A DNA stretch of 64,000 nt from Microstegium vimineum (lineage: Eukaryota; Streptophyta; Magnoliopsida; Poales; Poaceae): the NCBI GenBank assembly GCA_022036555.1, contig CM039127.1:52464122-52528121 (forward strand), in the 5' to 3' direction. Below the pieces are notes generated by a model. The model did no database searches, was not told the DNA's origin, and saw nothing but the letters and a program-made list of their open reading frames with translations. The first letter of the stretch is position 1. Every line of letters starts with the position of its first letter. Both the position numbers and the translations under genes were made by a program. Positions 9,758 through 22,259 of this stretch are shown here, in pieces.

Positions 9758-10806
9758 TGGATGAGGCAGCTAGCTCGTCGATCGGCCGAGGAGGAACGAA
9801 GAATGAAGATCGAGGAAGAAATTAATGCACAAAACATGAATGCATGTATTTATTTAATTTGGTTTCATTTTATTATTCTACGTACGTGTGTTATATTATT
9901 ACTGTTATAAAACTTGCTTGCGTTTCCTTTCTTTCTGGTGTTCTACGAATACGATTCGTTCGTATAATTTCAAAAAATTGTTTTCGGTTATTTGGGAATG
10001 TCATTAATTATATTGCTTCATGATGTAATTTTCCTTTTTCATTCCTAGCTTGTTGGTCAATGTGATCATATATGTATGGATATACATGAGCGCTCATCGA
10101 TCAAAAAGTTATGGTGAATAAAACATTTCCCTTTCCGCTCACCATTACTATAAATAATACATCTCCCGTGTATACAATATCTCTTATTCTCACCAGTGAC
10201 TCTATCCCAAAATTATTTTCCTATACACCGGAGGGGTACGTTTCTCCTACTAATTAATTATAATTAATTACATTGTATATTAAAATCAGTAAAAGAGCTA
10301 CATGACTTTATAAATAAAGTGTTTCAAAAAACAACCCACATACGCTAAATTAAACATGCATGCACACGTACTCACCAGTCTTTAAGAACACACATACGTA
10401 CACAAATTATACCCTTAGGAGCACCTCCGTAAGATTGTGCTAACACATCTCAAGATTGATAAAGTCTCTCATCAACGCCTCAACATCGACAGGACTTTAT
10501 ATACAATGCAGTTTACCAGATTACACAAAATGTTGTGTATCCATTCTTGTATGGAATGGAGGTGTCTACTTTGCACTGACATGGAAAACCAAGGCAAAGA
10601 TGCTCCTGAAATTTTTCTCTGCACAATATGATAAAATACTAGCTTTGTAACAATAAGTTTATATGATTTTTTGAGAAACATTTTCGGGCTAATTAAGGAG
10701 CTGATCAATTGAAAACTCAAATATAGCATTTTAAGAAGAATAATAATTTCAAAACAGCATAAGTTCTTCTCATATATATATAGATGAAATGGGTCGTACG
10801 TACTTA
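9758..10806. other. AT-rich intergenic DNA
   Basis: No gene is supported. The first 100 bp are probably the 3' UTR of the split peptide gene. Short ORFs near 10437-10729 lack protein character. The TAATTAATTATAATTAATTA stretch (10251-10270) is a simple AT palindrome. Confidence 0.5.
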
Positions 10807-11001
10807 GGCCTTGTTTGGATCTATTTGCTGCTAGAAGTTAGGCTACAACTAATATTAGTTGCTATTATTAGGTAGTTTTATTCGGCTAGTGAAATAGTTG
10901 ATAGTCGATATTCAACTAACAAGGTAAACTATTAGCTAGACCTGTAACTAGTTATTAACAGTTTAGCAGCTAACTATTATCTCCTTTGGCTCCAAAGGGC
11001 C
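10807..11001. mobile_element. Tourist-like (PIF/Harbinger) MITE, 195 bp
   Basis: The ends are GGCCTTGTTTGG and CCAAAGGGCC, an imperfect inverted repeat, flanked on both sides by TTA (10804-10806 and 11002-11004). A TTA duplication and GGCC ends fit Tourist MITEs. There is no coding capacity. It lies about 350 bp upstream of TIM9 and may contribute to that gene's distal promoter. Confidence 0.8.
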
Positions 11002-11355
11002 TTAAATTTTAACATCTACTTGCAAGATCACAATTTTATGTTATTTACTAGTTTAGTTATTCTTGATTGAAAAAAAAATCAAAAAGGCTACGTCAATCGA
11101 CGGCAAAGTATTTATCTTGACATATTTTTTTTTGCGGAAATATTAGATAACTTTTTGACTCCATTTATTTTTGCAAAAAAGACAATAAGAAACAAAAAAA
11201 AAATCGGCAGAAGTATTCTCCTGACTCGTCCTTTCCAGAACGGGCCGGCCCATGGGCCGCCACATTCTGCCCATGTAGGGCTGTAGGCTCTGCGTGACTG
11301 TGTCTTGTCTGTTTTACCCTTCCACTCCTCCTCCTCCTCTTCCAAGAAAGAAATC

Positions 11356-11826
11356 ATGGCCGCCGCCGCCACGGCCGCTGGCGACGACGAGCAGGACCAG
11401 GCGCGCTTGGACGCCATCTCCGACGGCCTACAGACCCGAGACGCGTACGCCATCCTCCTCTTCCTCCTCCCTTGCTCGATCTCTACATGTCTTTCCTTCG
11501 AGGAGGAGGCAGAGGCGGCGGCGCGGCTGCTGCCTCCATCTGCTCCCCTTCCTTTCCTTGCTCGTGAGTTGTGGCTGACCTGACGAGTGACTCCTCCCTC
11601 CCCGTACCCTCGTTGCAGGATGAAGCTGTACAACTGGCTCTCGCACCGCTGCTTCTCCGACTGCGTCGTCTCCTTCTACCGCAGGGCGCTCGGCAGGCGC
11701 GAGGAGAAGTGTGTCCGCTCCTGCGTCCGCAAGTACCTCCTCCTCTCCGCCACCACCGCCGCGCGCTTCCCCCACCTCGCCGACTCCTCCTCGTCGTCGT
11801 CGTCGTCGGCAGCATTCGACGATTGA
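11356..11826 (+). CDS. TIM9: Mitochondrial import inner-membrane translocase subunit Tim9 (small TIM chaperone)
   Basis: There are two exons, 11356-11444 and 11619-11826 (donor GTACGC, acceptor GTTGCAG), encoding 98 residues. The junction yields TRDAMKLYNWLSHRCF, matching the conserved small-TIM segment before the first cysteines. The twin CX3C motifs are CFSDC (about residues 42-46) and CVRSC (about 61-65). The length and the RFPHLAD tail fit Tim9, with an alanine-rich N-terminus and an extra poly-Ser run (a TCG repeat at 11786-11809) before AAFDD. Tim9 pairs with Tim10 in the intermembrane space to escort hydrophobic precursors to the inner membrane. The unspliced ORF through the intron ends early, so splicing is required. 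Tim10 is less likely because the NWLSHRCFSDCV block is Tim9-like. Confidence 0.88.
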
Positions 11827-13837
11827 TCGGTTGATCCACCCAACAGTTACTTCTTTGCTGCTTCATTCACTTCTTCTGTCAGTTTAGCTTAGTTTCACAC
11901 CTTATGAGATGATGATCCATGGAAAGGAAACACGACGCCGTTAAGACTCACGAGAGTAGCTTTTATTACTTATTAGGAAGGAACTGCAAGGCCAGGAGTG
12001 ATTTCTAGTTTTGTAGTCCCACGGGATTTGGAATTTTGATGAATGGATGGATGGATGTGTGCATGAATTCTTCATGTCCTGCTGTTTCCTCTCTGAATAA
12101 GTATTAACTTGATATGAATATGCGAAAAGATTCTTACTGTGTCTGATTTCTCATGTGATGGTTTATGTTCAGCTTTGGTTATCATCTTTAACAACATCAG
12201 TGCAATCCAGATTTGTTTGTTCAATGTATTTGGTCACAGTAATGTAGCATGCACAACTGGGCCGCATAGTACCACTACTACCACGTAGGTGATGATACAG
12301 AAAAACGAAGGACAATGACCCCATTATATATGTAGTATAATCCATGGTTGCAAACTTTTGTTGGCAACAATGATTTGGGACTCAACAATACCTGTAAGAT
12401 AAATAGGTCTGTTAACGGACATTTTCGTTGCTGTTCTGATTCCTGCAGTAGTCATATTACTGAATGTTGTGCCTTGTGAAGTCCATGTCCAACCAGGCAA
12501 ATACTGTCAGGTTATGCACAGAAATTCAAAAAGAACAGCCTTATGATACTTCTGGCCTAAAAGAGGCCATCATTAGTTCACATTGTCTCTGCTAAGAGAT
12601 TGGATATTACTAGTTAAGACTAACATCAATGGGCTAACACTCTGAAGGTAAGCACAAAGAATATTCTTAATGCTCATATTCTTATGGAGTATGTATATAC
12701 TATGTGGGTGAAAATATGCTTTTTAACAAGAACAGTGTTCTCAGAAGCAAGGTTGTAATAGTTGAGCCAGCAGTTTACTTCAGACAATTTTGCCAGCTGT
12801 TCTGACAGTGCTTGCTCGAGAGATCCATTGTTCAAAATGCAGCTGTAACTTAACTCATTTGATCATTTGATGTGTCACCAAGATCTACATTCCACGCCTG
12901 AGACCCTTAGGTCAGGGACCAAAGGTTGGGGTTCTTCATATGCTTTACTGAGGATGAGTACATGTGCAACAAAAACCATTTCTAGTTTCTTTTGGATGCA
13001 GAACATCCATGTAATTTGTTGTTTCATCTGAACATAGCATGATGCCTTGATATACACGTGAATTTTCCACCCGGATTGATTGCTGAAATGTGTTGGCCAA
13101 CAAACTTGGTTTTTTCTCTCACAAGGCCTGGCATAAGATTCATCCGTTGTTTCCTAACTCCTGGCGTCTCTAATTATCTATTCCTGAATGTCCTTTCTTC
13201 CCTAAAAGGTGCTTCAGAAGATGAAACAAGGATTTTTTTTTAATTCGAAAAATGTAATTTATCAGAGTGATGTAGCCAGCACCACAACTGAATTTTGAAG
13301 ATTGTGCTTTGGTCTGCGAAGGTTATTAGTAGCAGTGCTTATAAGAGCTACAATTCCATCTTTCTCAGTTATATAAACTTTCAAACTGTTCATGTTTAAA
13401 AAATCTGTTCTTTATTTCATCCATCGATCATATAATACTTCTCTTTTCTTTGTATACATGTACAAAAATAACATGCCATTCGTGAAGGTTGTGGATGGCT
13501 TCTCGGTCACTTTCAATTTTCATCAAGCAAACAGTACTTACCATTGCACTCAAATAACCAACCATGCATCTGGCAGTCAGTGTGCCATTAACAACTTGAC
13601 TCACGGATTGGAACCGATGATTCATACAGTAGGGTTTGTCAATAATTCAAAGAAACATCCTGTTCCAGTCGGCTACTAGAGGTAAAACCCAGTCCTTAAG
13701 TCAAATCCTCCACCATCAACATACATAGCGAATTCTGGTTCAAGAAATGTCGCATCTCACACTACATGTTTTGAGCATTTGGGATACATACTACTAAATA
13801 GCAACGTACTACCAAATACACTACATGTACAAGATAC
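11827..13837. other. Intergenic DNA between TIM9 and SmD2
   Basis: The first few hundred bases are probably the TIM9 3' UTR. The rest is AT-rich, with no ORF that looks like protein. The frame at 13392-13679 has a hydrophobic start and random-looking remainder and overlaps the likely 3' end of SmD2. I see no repeat or transposon ends. Confidence 0.5.
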
Positions 13838-15513
13838 TCAGTTCGGGTTCCTGAGAACAATGATGACCGAATCCCCACGGAGGAACATCTTGCTTATGAA
13901 CCTGTCTTTGTTCACCGGAAGAGCCTTCTTCTTGCCTTTACCAGTCTTTGGTACCTGTAACACAGGTAAAAAGCGTTCACAAATGATTAGTGAACACAGC
14001 AGTTCAAGACAGGGAAACTGTACAAAAGCTAAGAGACCGCTGGACATACCTCAGTCCACATCTCCCTAACATTCTCGAGAACCATGTTGCAATGCCGATC
14101 AAATGCTCTCACACGACCAAGTAACTTCTTGTTGTTCCGGCAGTTGATAAGAACCTAAGACATAAGAGACAATGCATTATCAGAATAAGGAGCAGTTGAA
14201 AAGCACTATCTGCAGTCAGCAGTATGCAAACTGACACAGGACACATAATATGTGATACATGAGAGAAACAAAGATATATCAGTTAAGTAACAATGACATA
14301 GCGATCACACTACAGGAAACGACGGCTTAGGGTTATACATGGACATTTTTAAATCAAATGGGTGGAACAAGGAAACATGATTGTCTGGCAGTTGGCAGCA
14401 ACTAAGCAAGCAATTCAGTTAGTACAGAAATAGTAAATCTTACTTTTGCGATTTATGAAAGAAAATAAGGATGAATGACATTATATTTTTTTGGCTCAAT
14501 AGATCCTACATCAAACAAATCAGCCTATATAAATCAATAGTGCCACTCCGAAAACAGTTCATGGAAAATTAATTCAACTTTGATGATGGAAATGACTAAA
14601 AAAAGATTGATCCATAGCAATAATGCAGAAAAATAGATAGTATAGGTGCAGAAACCTATGACACATAGGTACTAGCCTTATAGTCAAAACTGCCAAATTA
14701 TGATACAATGCAATACTGACTACCAATACCACTGCATTACTTCCATGCATGGAAGGAACGAAACATGTGTGCATCACAGTTAAGGGAACAAGAATACAAC
14801 ACTGATTGCACACTAGTGCATCACTTCCACAGACTAAAATAGTGATAGAATCATAGCTGAGGGACATGTTTTAGTAAACAATTGGGAACCACGGCTAGTA
14901 AACATGTCTTAGCTAAGAAGATTACTGGCCATATGATTTGGTGAAGCAGGAGCTTCAGGCTGCTGCACAGAACTATACTTTGTCTCAGCCAATAAATAAG
15001 AAGGTTCGAATAGAACACAAACGATCATACTTGGATGAAGGATACACAAAAACTTTGGTCAAATACAACCTAACAATGGATCTAAGTTCCAGGACTACCA
15101 ACAAGAGCAGGAGGCAGCTAACTAAGGTTAACCATATTGACACAGCTGGACGACAGGCACATTGCCTAACTACAATTCACATCATGGTACCAGATTATAC
15201 AACAAAAACACTAGCCGCACATATTTTCATACTTGACTAGTAAAGTCAATGTAGACAGACTGCAAAGAAGACACTGAATTTTCCAGAGGGAATCTACCAA
15301 CCTGGGTATTATTCTTGACGCTCATCATGAGCACTGAGAGAGGACCAGTGCTGAACTCCTCTTCCTCCTTTACCTGTTTCGACAAAAAAAAAAGAAAAAA
15401 ACACACAAGGACCAAATCACAATTAATTCACGGCACCAGAAAGATGAGAGCAACATTAGGTGGAGGGTGGGGACATGCAGTAATTTTCAGTTTACATTGG
15501 TTTCTTCCGCCAT
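13838..15513 (-). CDS. SMD2: Small nuclear ribonucleoprotein core protein Sm D2
   Basis: Four coding exons on the minus strand (15496-15513, 15302-15373, 14050-14154, 13838-13954) have good GT-AG borders and encode 103 residues. The first coding exon is only 18 nt (MAEETN). The Sm fold follows: GPLSVLMMSVKNNTQ and VLINCRNNKKLLGRVRAFDR with HCNMVLENV (Sm1), then KDRFISKMFLRGDSVIIVLR (Sm2). SmD2 is one of the seven Sm proteins that ring the U snRNAs of the spliceosome. The sequence is close to textbook plant SmD2, with ENVREMWTE and TGKGKKKALPV in the inter-motif region. A non-coding first exon (15701 to about 15790) splices to the exon carrying the ATG. I see no defect, and this looks like a functional housekeeping gene. 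Confidence 0.95.
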
Positions 15514-15700
15514 GGGAACCAAGTGGAGCCGTCAATCTGCACATGGATTAAACACGAAGTCACTAACTATTCGCTAGAATGAAACACAGTTCTGAGATCC
15601 ATATATAGGGTAACCACTACCAGTTTGCTTCACCTATCGTCGACGGGCTACAAATTCTAAGTGGCACGCATGGATCTACACTCCGGAACACGGAAATTAC

Positions 15701-15860
15701 CTGGGTAGGCAGAGGCGAGTCGGAGCGGCGAGACGGCGGCGGCGCGTCGGGAAGGAAGAACCCTAGGCTGCGCGAACAAGAGGGTTTTTCTGGAGGAAGA
15801 CGAACTGGCAGCGATTTTACACGCTGGCGCTGGGTTGGGCCGGGCCCAGGAACATATATT
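15701..15860 (-). promoter_or_regulatory. SmD2 5' non-coding exon and promoter motifs
   Basis: On the minus strand an exon without ATG ends CTACCCAG followed by the donor GTAATT (15700-15695). Upstream are a telo-box-like AAACCCT (15781-15787) and overlapping TGGGCC/GGCCCA motifs (15834-15849), with a TATAT stretch beyond. Telo-box plus TGGGCC (site II) motifs are typical of plant translation and splicing housekeeping genes. Confidence 0.6.
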
Positions 15861-16172
15861 TTTTTCAGCCTTGTGCAGTTTCATGCCATAAATTGGCAGA
15901 TGGGCCGTGATGGATTGGGCTAGCCTTAAGAAACACATTCCTTGTTTCGCCTTGTGCAGCTTCTTTTTTCTAAAATAATTCGTCTGGCTTCATGGTCATG
16001 GTATTCAAGTTATATTTTTTCGCCTCTCAAAACAATGTTTGTATCGCCAAAAATCAATCATATGTCGGGGGTAAAAAAACATAAATACAGAAGTAGAAGT
16101 TTCATGGAGATTTCATGCACATTAAATATAAATATAGTGTCAGATCAGCAAAAAAAAAATCTTTGCATAAAA

Positions 16173-16237
16173 CTTTGAAGAGAGAGAAGAGAAAAATTTT
16201 ATGAAACTTTGAAGAGAGAGAAGAGAAAAATTTTATA
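16173..16237. repeat. Two-copy 32-bp tandem repeat
   Basis: AACTTTGAAGAGAGAGAAGA plus AAAATTTTAT is repeated back to back. It lies in the approximately 0.7-kb spacer (15960-16660) between SmD2 and the RPA1-A stop, which otherwise shows no feature and probably holds the RPA1-A 3' UTR. Confidence 0.75.
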
Positions 16238-16660
16238 GGGATGAAACTTATTAGCGTTGTTTCAAACGGCTTGGAAACATCCATTGAAGCCCTCAAGAAG
16301 TTTCTCGTCACATTAAAAGAGAAGAGATGAATAGTTCAAGTAAGACCAAAGTTTTGTATGTTAGAAACCGTGAGATAAAACTAAACATTGAGAGTGAAAC
16401 TGGCCTAAGTACACCTGATTCCTATAAATTTACAACCACCATACAGCGAGTTAATTAAGCTGGACAAACCAAAGGATTCATCAACAGAACTGACACGGCA
16501 ACCATGATTTACCACACCATATATAAGACGAAAAACATATAGAAGTACCGAGATACATGGTTCCAACTTCACACAAAAGGAACATTTTGCAGCTACTTTA
16601 CATAGACGAAACGATGGCATCTAAGCAAAACCAACATCACTCCTCGATGGATACTGATTC

Positions 16661-19600
16661 TCAGTAGTTGGTAGCCCCAAGATAGGGCTGCTGCCGACCA
16701 TAGCCGCCAGACGAAGCGACGTCGCTCCTCCGATACGGCTGCTGCTGCTGGGGGGCAGGGGCCACCTCTGGGCAAGAGCCAGCAAAGTGCCCAGGCTTAT
16801 TGCATTTGAAACACACTAAGGGGCCGGTGCTGCGAGGCTGCGAAGAGCCATAGGAGCTTGTCGTGCTCGCAGCAGGCTGCTGCCTGTACATACCTGCAGG
16901 GCAGTTCTGCGCATTGTGCCCACTTGACCCGCAAGACATGCAGGTCTGCACATTCCCTGTCGCAGCCACTGGAGTGGTCGGCCCCATATACGTGTTTGCT
17001 TGCTGCGCGAACTGGTTCGCGGACTCCCCATACCTTGGACCGCTCATATTGGTGGTGTAGGCACTGTTGGAGGTTGGCACGCTTCGTCCGGCACCAGTGT
17101 TGCTGAGACCAGCATTATAGGCCATGGGGCCTTGCGCCTCTGAAGGTGAGCCAGTATCATCCTGCAATAGGCCATTGATTACCCCCATAAGGTAAGAACT
17201 CTCCCTTGCTGGATCCAGCTTCTCCGCTTTCGTAATGCTGCACTTGACACGCTGCTCATCGTTAAAGGTCTCCTCCTTGACTTTCAGCTTGAATAGAAAC
17301 TGCTGCCAGCGGAGCCCCTGTAAGATCTCAACAAATCGTTCAGGGTTTTCTTCTCTTATGTTGTAGAGCTCGTGGGCGGTGTGGCCAACCATCTCGACAC
17401 CAGCCTCTTGGAATGCAGTAGCATAGGTGACCCCAGTGTGGTCCTGGATCTGGCACATCAGCAAGTATCTATACTCGCAATTTGGTAAGCTCTGGTCACA
17501 TCTGTCGCACTGCCATGTCCCATCACCATTATTTATTACCTTTTTGTTGCACGGCCTACCATTCACCTCCACGGTGCAAGCAGGATAACAAAAACTATCA
17601 GTGGTCAGATGTGAAATTGCACCTTTAACAGTGATCCAGTCTGGCTTCTCTGATCGCCCCAGATCTTCATCCTTGATCTGAGCCACTGCTTTCCGGACAT
17701 CAGTCCTGCCCATACTTACCACTGATAAAGAAACACAAGCAGCTGTCTTTCCTTCAGTTGCATACCATTGCCGCATACTCTCAGCCTCAGGAAAGTCTGG
17801 GTCTATTTTTAACTGAGTTGAGAAGATTGAGGACACAGATCTACCATTGAATTCAGTAACACGGGCTCCTTTCATAGCTAGAACAGGATTCAAGCCAGAA
17901 TCGCACTGCAGCTGCAGCTGCTTGCCTTCAGCATCACAGAACTTCCCCCATAAGGTAACTTCTATGCTTCGACCAGACATGTCTTTCAGTTGAAGAGTTC
18001 TTTTCTGAGCTTCCGAGCCAACAACCTTTCGGATTATTGTGGCAGAAGGGCCAACTGACGTAACAATTCCAATCAAGTCCACGATAGCATTTACCTCAAT
18101 GTTCTCAATTTCGCTTATCTGCCGGAAATTATACTGCTGCCTAGGGATGTTGCTATCATCATCAACGCAGACTTCGATAGATGTTTTGAAATCCAGAGTT
18201 ATTTCATACTCATGATTCAAAGAGTTAAACTTCTTCTGTGCTGGTTTCACCGACCCTTTAGATATCAGGTACACCTTATCAACCTCAATGAGGTTAAAAA
18301 ACTGATCAGTCTGCGCATTGAAGCATGTAACACGGATTTCTCCACCCTGTCCATCAACGAGATCAAAGGAGAAAAGTTTCCCAGCACCATTTTTGTTGTT
18401 GTAGTGTTTGATATCAGTCTTTGAAGTCACCCTAGCCTTGATCTTCCAACTTGATTGATAGGGGTTTAATTGAGCCACTGGGAGAAGACGACTTGCATCA
18501 TTCTTATACGCAGGAGCTCTATTCATATGCCCTGGAGGAGGTTGCTGATAAAAGGACTGTGCAGGTTGGCCGTATGTATTCCCAGGAGGACCACTACCAC
18601 CCGCCATGGAAGGAACTGCAAACCTTTGGTTCTGGTGAGAGTTCAGTGTAGGCTGCTGCGAGTTTGACTGCACCATGCCCACATTCATTGTATTATTATG
18701 TGCTGAAGTTGTACCATAAGAGACACCAGATGCCACATTGGGAACAGATTCTACTGCATGACCAATTGGAGGGCCCACCGTACCCTGATAACCACCATAG
18801 GATCCACCGTATGGTACATTATTAGCAGCTTGCACTGGCCTTGGAGCAGCAGCATCTTGCACTGGCCTTGGAGCAGCAGAAGATCCATACGGTACATCAT
18901 TAGAATCTTGCACTGGCCTTGGAGCAATAGAAGATCCGTATGGTACATTATTAGCATCTTGCACTGACCTTGGAGCAGCAGAAGATCCGTATAGTACATT
19001 ATTAGCATCTTGCACTGGCCTTGGAGCAGGAGAAGATCCGTATGGTACATTATTAGCATCTTGCACTGGCCTTGGAGCAGCAGAAGATCCATATGGTACA
19101 TTATTAGCATCTTGCACAGCCCTTGGAGCAGCAGAAGATCCCAGCATACCAGGGCCACTGGAATATGTTCCAGTATTAGCTTGAGCAGCATTGGCCGGAG
19201 AGTTGGTGCCCTGCTCATTAGGTTGGATTCTCAAATCATAGGGTTTGGGGTTTCCGATCATAGCGCACTCACTTTGCAGAACATCAAGTTTGATAATAAT
19301 AATGATCCTGGACAAAAGATAAAGGCATGGTCAACTCAACTGATAAGAGGCAAACCACGAAAAGGTGTCAAGAAACTAGCATTCAAATACAATACTCTTC
19401 TCTTTAGGATATGCCTAGTCAGGTCTTACAGAAATAGGTATTCCTAAGAATTGACTCAAGTCATAGAACCAAAGAAGTTGGGGGGAACCAATGATTCTCG
19501 AAAGATTCATGAAGCAACATTAACCCACTTTAGATCTTAAAATCCAGCATACATATCAGTAGATTCACATTCTATTGATGTGTGGCAATTCATTAGAAAT

Positions 19601-20667
19601 CTATAATTATTCATACTTTAGTAACTCCCACAAGAGTATACAAGGTTCAGACTCTGTCATATCTTAAAAGAGCTACTAGTAAGACTCATTTGAATGGTCA
19701 CGAAAAGAATGTGTTGTGACAGTTTCACTGATTTGACATTGATGCCAGAACAAGAGTTTTCTTCTGGGTTATAACTACTTGCACAAAACTACAGCACACC
19801 TTTCACTGCACTAAGGATCATCACCAACAGTATAGAAAGTTTATACAAAATAAAATAAACTCTGAATGTTAACCTTTGCATGTTTGACAGGTTTCTTTAT
19901 TTCATTAGAAAATAGATAATGACAAATGGAAAAAAAAAACATTCATCTGCATTGTTGTTTGGAAATAAGAAAAGACATGTAGAGGAGCGCAACAACCTTG
20001 ACAGAAACAAGGATATAATTGGCTGAAAGTTATTGGACTCCATTGCCGTCCGAGGCTAATCTAAAGATAGTGGGGAAAAAACAATCAACAAGGCTTCCCT
20101 GAGTGTGGACTAGAATGGCACCCTAAACCCTAGTACCACATCGCCGAAATACCATTAATTTTCTACCCCCAACCGAATCCCAATATATCTTTCCAAAGCG
20201 GCAGCCGCAAATCTTGTACGGAAATGTGGCCACTAATGTGGGAAGCAAACCAAGATTCAACCTTTTCTACTAGTTATTAGGCACGAAACAAAACAAACCG
20301 AATCTACGATTCAACCAGGGATGGGATGGAGCAAGGAAGCGAGCGGTGGGCAGGACTAACTAAAGTAACTAATCCTCCCTCACCTGCGGTTCTGGATGGT
20401 GCTGCAGGTGAACTCGTGGAGGTGGATGATGGTGCCCTTCTTGATGGAGCCGTCGAGGATGCGCCAGTTCTCGGAGGTGGCGAGCATGGACTGCATGGTG
20501 TGGACGCCGTCGGAGATGACCATCCGCCAGCGGTCGGAGGAAGAGTTCTTGGTGTTGTTGACCATCCGCACGTCCACCACCTGCAGCACGGGCTTCATCG
20601 TCCCGTTGCCGCCGTCGACGTGCCCGGAGACCGCCGCCACCGCACCCGGCGTCAGCTGCGCCGCCAT
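16661..20667 (-). CDS. RPA1: RPA1 copy A: replication protein A 70-kDa subunit, C-type with CCHC knuckles
   Basis: Exon 1 (20384-20667) encodes RPA70N (MAAQLTPGAVAAV to CSTIQN), the protein-docking OB fold. A phase-2 intron (19308-20383) leads to one long exon (16661-19307), giving 976 residues in total. After IKLDVLQSECAMIGNPKPY come a 17-residue repeat linker (about 151-266), DBD-A starting WKIKARV (about 381), DBD-B, and DBD-C with its zinc ribbon (C-x8-C-x13-C-x2-C, about 669-696). Two CX2CX4HX4C knuckles follow, CMSCGSSGHNAQNC (about 880) and CFKCNKPGHFAGSC (about 926). RPA1 is the large single-stranded-DNA-binding subunit of the RPA heterotrimer in replication and repair. Plant RPA1 paralogues with C-terminal knuckles belong to the repair/recombination group. 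The frame is fully open, and this is the only intact member of the local array. Confidence 0.93.
18806..19145 (-). repeat. 51-bp coding minisatellite in RPA1 copy A linker
   Basis: About seven tandem units encode YGSSAAPRPVQDANNVP variants. Six are near full length and one is shortened to AAPRPVQAANNVP. All stay in frame. The units are very similar at DNA level, so copy number is probably variable. Copies B and E lack the array. Confidence 0.93.
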
Positions 20668-21260
20668 CTCGCCCGAGAGACACTAGCCTTGGCGAATCTT
20701 GGGGCGGAAAAGGAGGAGAGGGGAGGGGGGCGGGAATGGAGAGGAGGAGGCGATTGGATTTGAGATGGTGGGGAGGTGGAGGGAACGGAGCGAGGGTTAG
20801 CGGGGATTTTGGGGGGCGGCGGTTCTGTCGAGAGGGAAACGGAATAGATGGAGGAGCGAGAGAAAAAAAAATTGGACGGGAAAAGACGGAAAGGCCCCCC
20901 TATGTGGGCTGGGATGGGCTGGAGCCTAATCCTACTGTGGGCCCATGTGATTTGCTGGTGTGCGGAAGAAGCCAGAGATGACAACGGCTACACACGCGTC
21001 AGGTGACCCGAAGAAGCTACGTACTGTACTAGATAAAAATGTACTGTACGCACACGAATAATGCGAACGGGGAACCTGTGACCAAATAGGATTAAAAAAA
21101 GAAAGACATGAATATAACATGATTAAAATGGTAGAGTCAGATATTTATTATAAACAGAAATCAGCAATGATAGCATAGCAAACAAATTTCACTAATCATG
21201 AATGCATATCCGATGGGTAGTAAGTTTAACCCATTTTAGCAGGTGACCTTTCCTTAGTTT
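20668..21260 (-). promoter_or_regulatory. RPA1 copy A upstream region
   Basis: This GC-rich leader lies upstream of the ATG at 20667. GGGCTGGGATGGGCTGG-type runs (about 20908-20925) contain TGGGCT/AGCCCA motifs typical of plant cell-cycle and housekeeping promoters. The ORFs in it are low-complexity and not supported as genes. The exact transcription start cannot be placed. Confidence 0.35.
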
Positions 21261-21269
21261 ATCCGCACT

Positions 21270-21835
21270 CGCCGTACTCTAAATTTATCCTCTAAAAGGA
21301 ATATTTTATCCTGGTCATCGAGATTCTCTCCTCTATACCACTTTCTCCCGCACTCATTCATCCTCTATATCTCTATTCTATATCAACTATCAACAGTGAA
21401 GCATATATGTTTATAATAAATTTTATTTAAATATATCTATGTGAGATCTTGTTTTGAAAGATTTATTAAAACAAATTTAATGGTGTGATCGAAATTTAAT
21501 TTGGATTTGTAGTTTGTGAAATATAACATTTTTTTTGTTATTGGAATTTGTGGGGCCCACCGCTGATGCTCCCACGCATGCTGTGCTGGTCCTCTAAATT
21601 CATCCTCTATCTATATTTATCCTAGTCATCAAGATTCTCTCCACTAACGTCTTTCTTGTGTATCCATCATCCTCTATATCTCGTACTCTATATCAACTAC
21701 TACTATTAGAGCTTATTTATAACTTTATCAAAATATATTATTCTGAGATCTTATTTCGAAGAATTTATTAAAACAAATTTAATAGTGAAAACGGAATTTA
21801 ATTTGATTTATTAGTTTGTGAGTTATAGTAATTTT
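21270..21835. repeat. Diverged two-copy repeat of about 300 bp
   Basis: The segment from about 21270 to 21560 recurs at about 21595-21835. Shared landmarks in the same order are ATCCT(G/A)GTCATC(G/A)AGATTCTCTCC, TCATCCTCTATATCTC, TATATCAACTA, GAGATCTT(G/A)TTT and TTTATTAAAACAAATTTAAT. It is non-coding, and neither copy shows transposon ends. Confidence 0.75.
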
Positions 21836-21839
21836 TAGC

Positions 21840-22259
21840 TAGTTTAAATCACAATACACGCATACCGAGGACATAGGTCCCACAACCGCATGCTCCTCCG
21901 TCCTTCCGCGCGCGTCCGGGAAAGGCACTGCGCTGGCAGTAGCGTAGCTGAGTGTGTACAGTCTGCGATAGAGTACACCGCCGCGCGCTTTTTTTTTTCT
22001 GTAAAACGTACCCCGGTGCGCATAGTCCTATACCTACCTTTTTACCGGATTTCAAGCACCCATTGCCATCCTAGGTTGTCTGGACTTTTTATATTGCCAG
22101 AGCCTTTCCAGGGATTTTTTAGATGCACTCGTTAAATTTTATCTCACTAAATTTAGTTGTTATACATTCAAATAGTCCAGTTAAAAGACCAATTAACATT
22201 TAGTTGAGTTTTAGCTATTTTAACCCAGATAAATTCAGCTAAAAATTTAGATGGGCATG
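21840..22259. other. Intergenic stretch, no feature
   Basis: A short GC-richer patch (about 21880-22000) carries small ORFs with no protein character. Nothing else is recognisable. Confidence 0.4.

Noticed and set aside
11112..11866. Minus-strand ORFs opposite TIM9
   Set aside because: They are low-complexity Arg/Ser/Gly products of a GC-rich region. The plus strand holds a conserved spliced protein.
13392..13679. 95-codon plus-strand ORF before SmD2
   Set aside because: It has no domain, random composition after a hydrophobic start, and a location at the 3' flank of SmD2.
18806..19145. CRISPR-like regular repeats
   Set aside because: The units are contiguous coding repeats without unique spacers, in a eukaryotic gene.
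18751..19218. 155-codon minus-strand ORF (and plus-strand mirrors) made of LLLLQGQCKMLIMYHTD-type repeats
   Set aside because: It is the 51-bp minisatellite of RPA1 copy A read in the wrong frame. The in-frame product is a clean RPA1.
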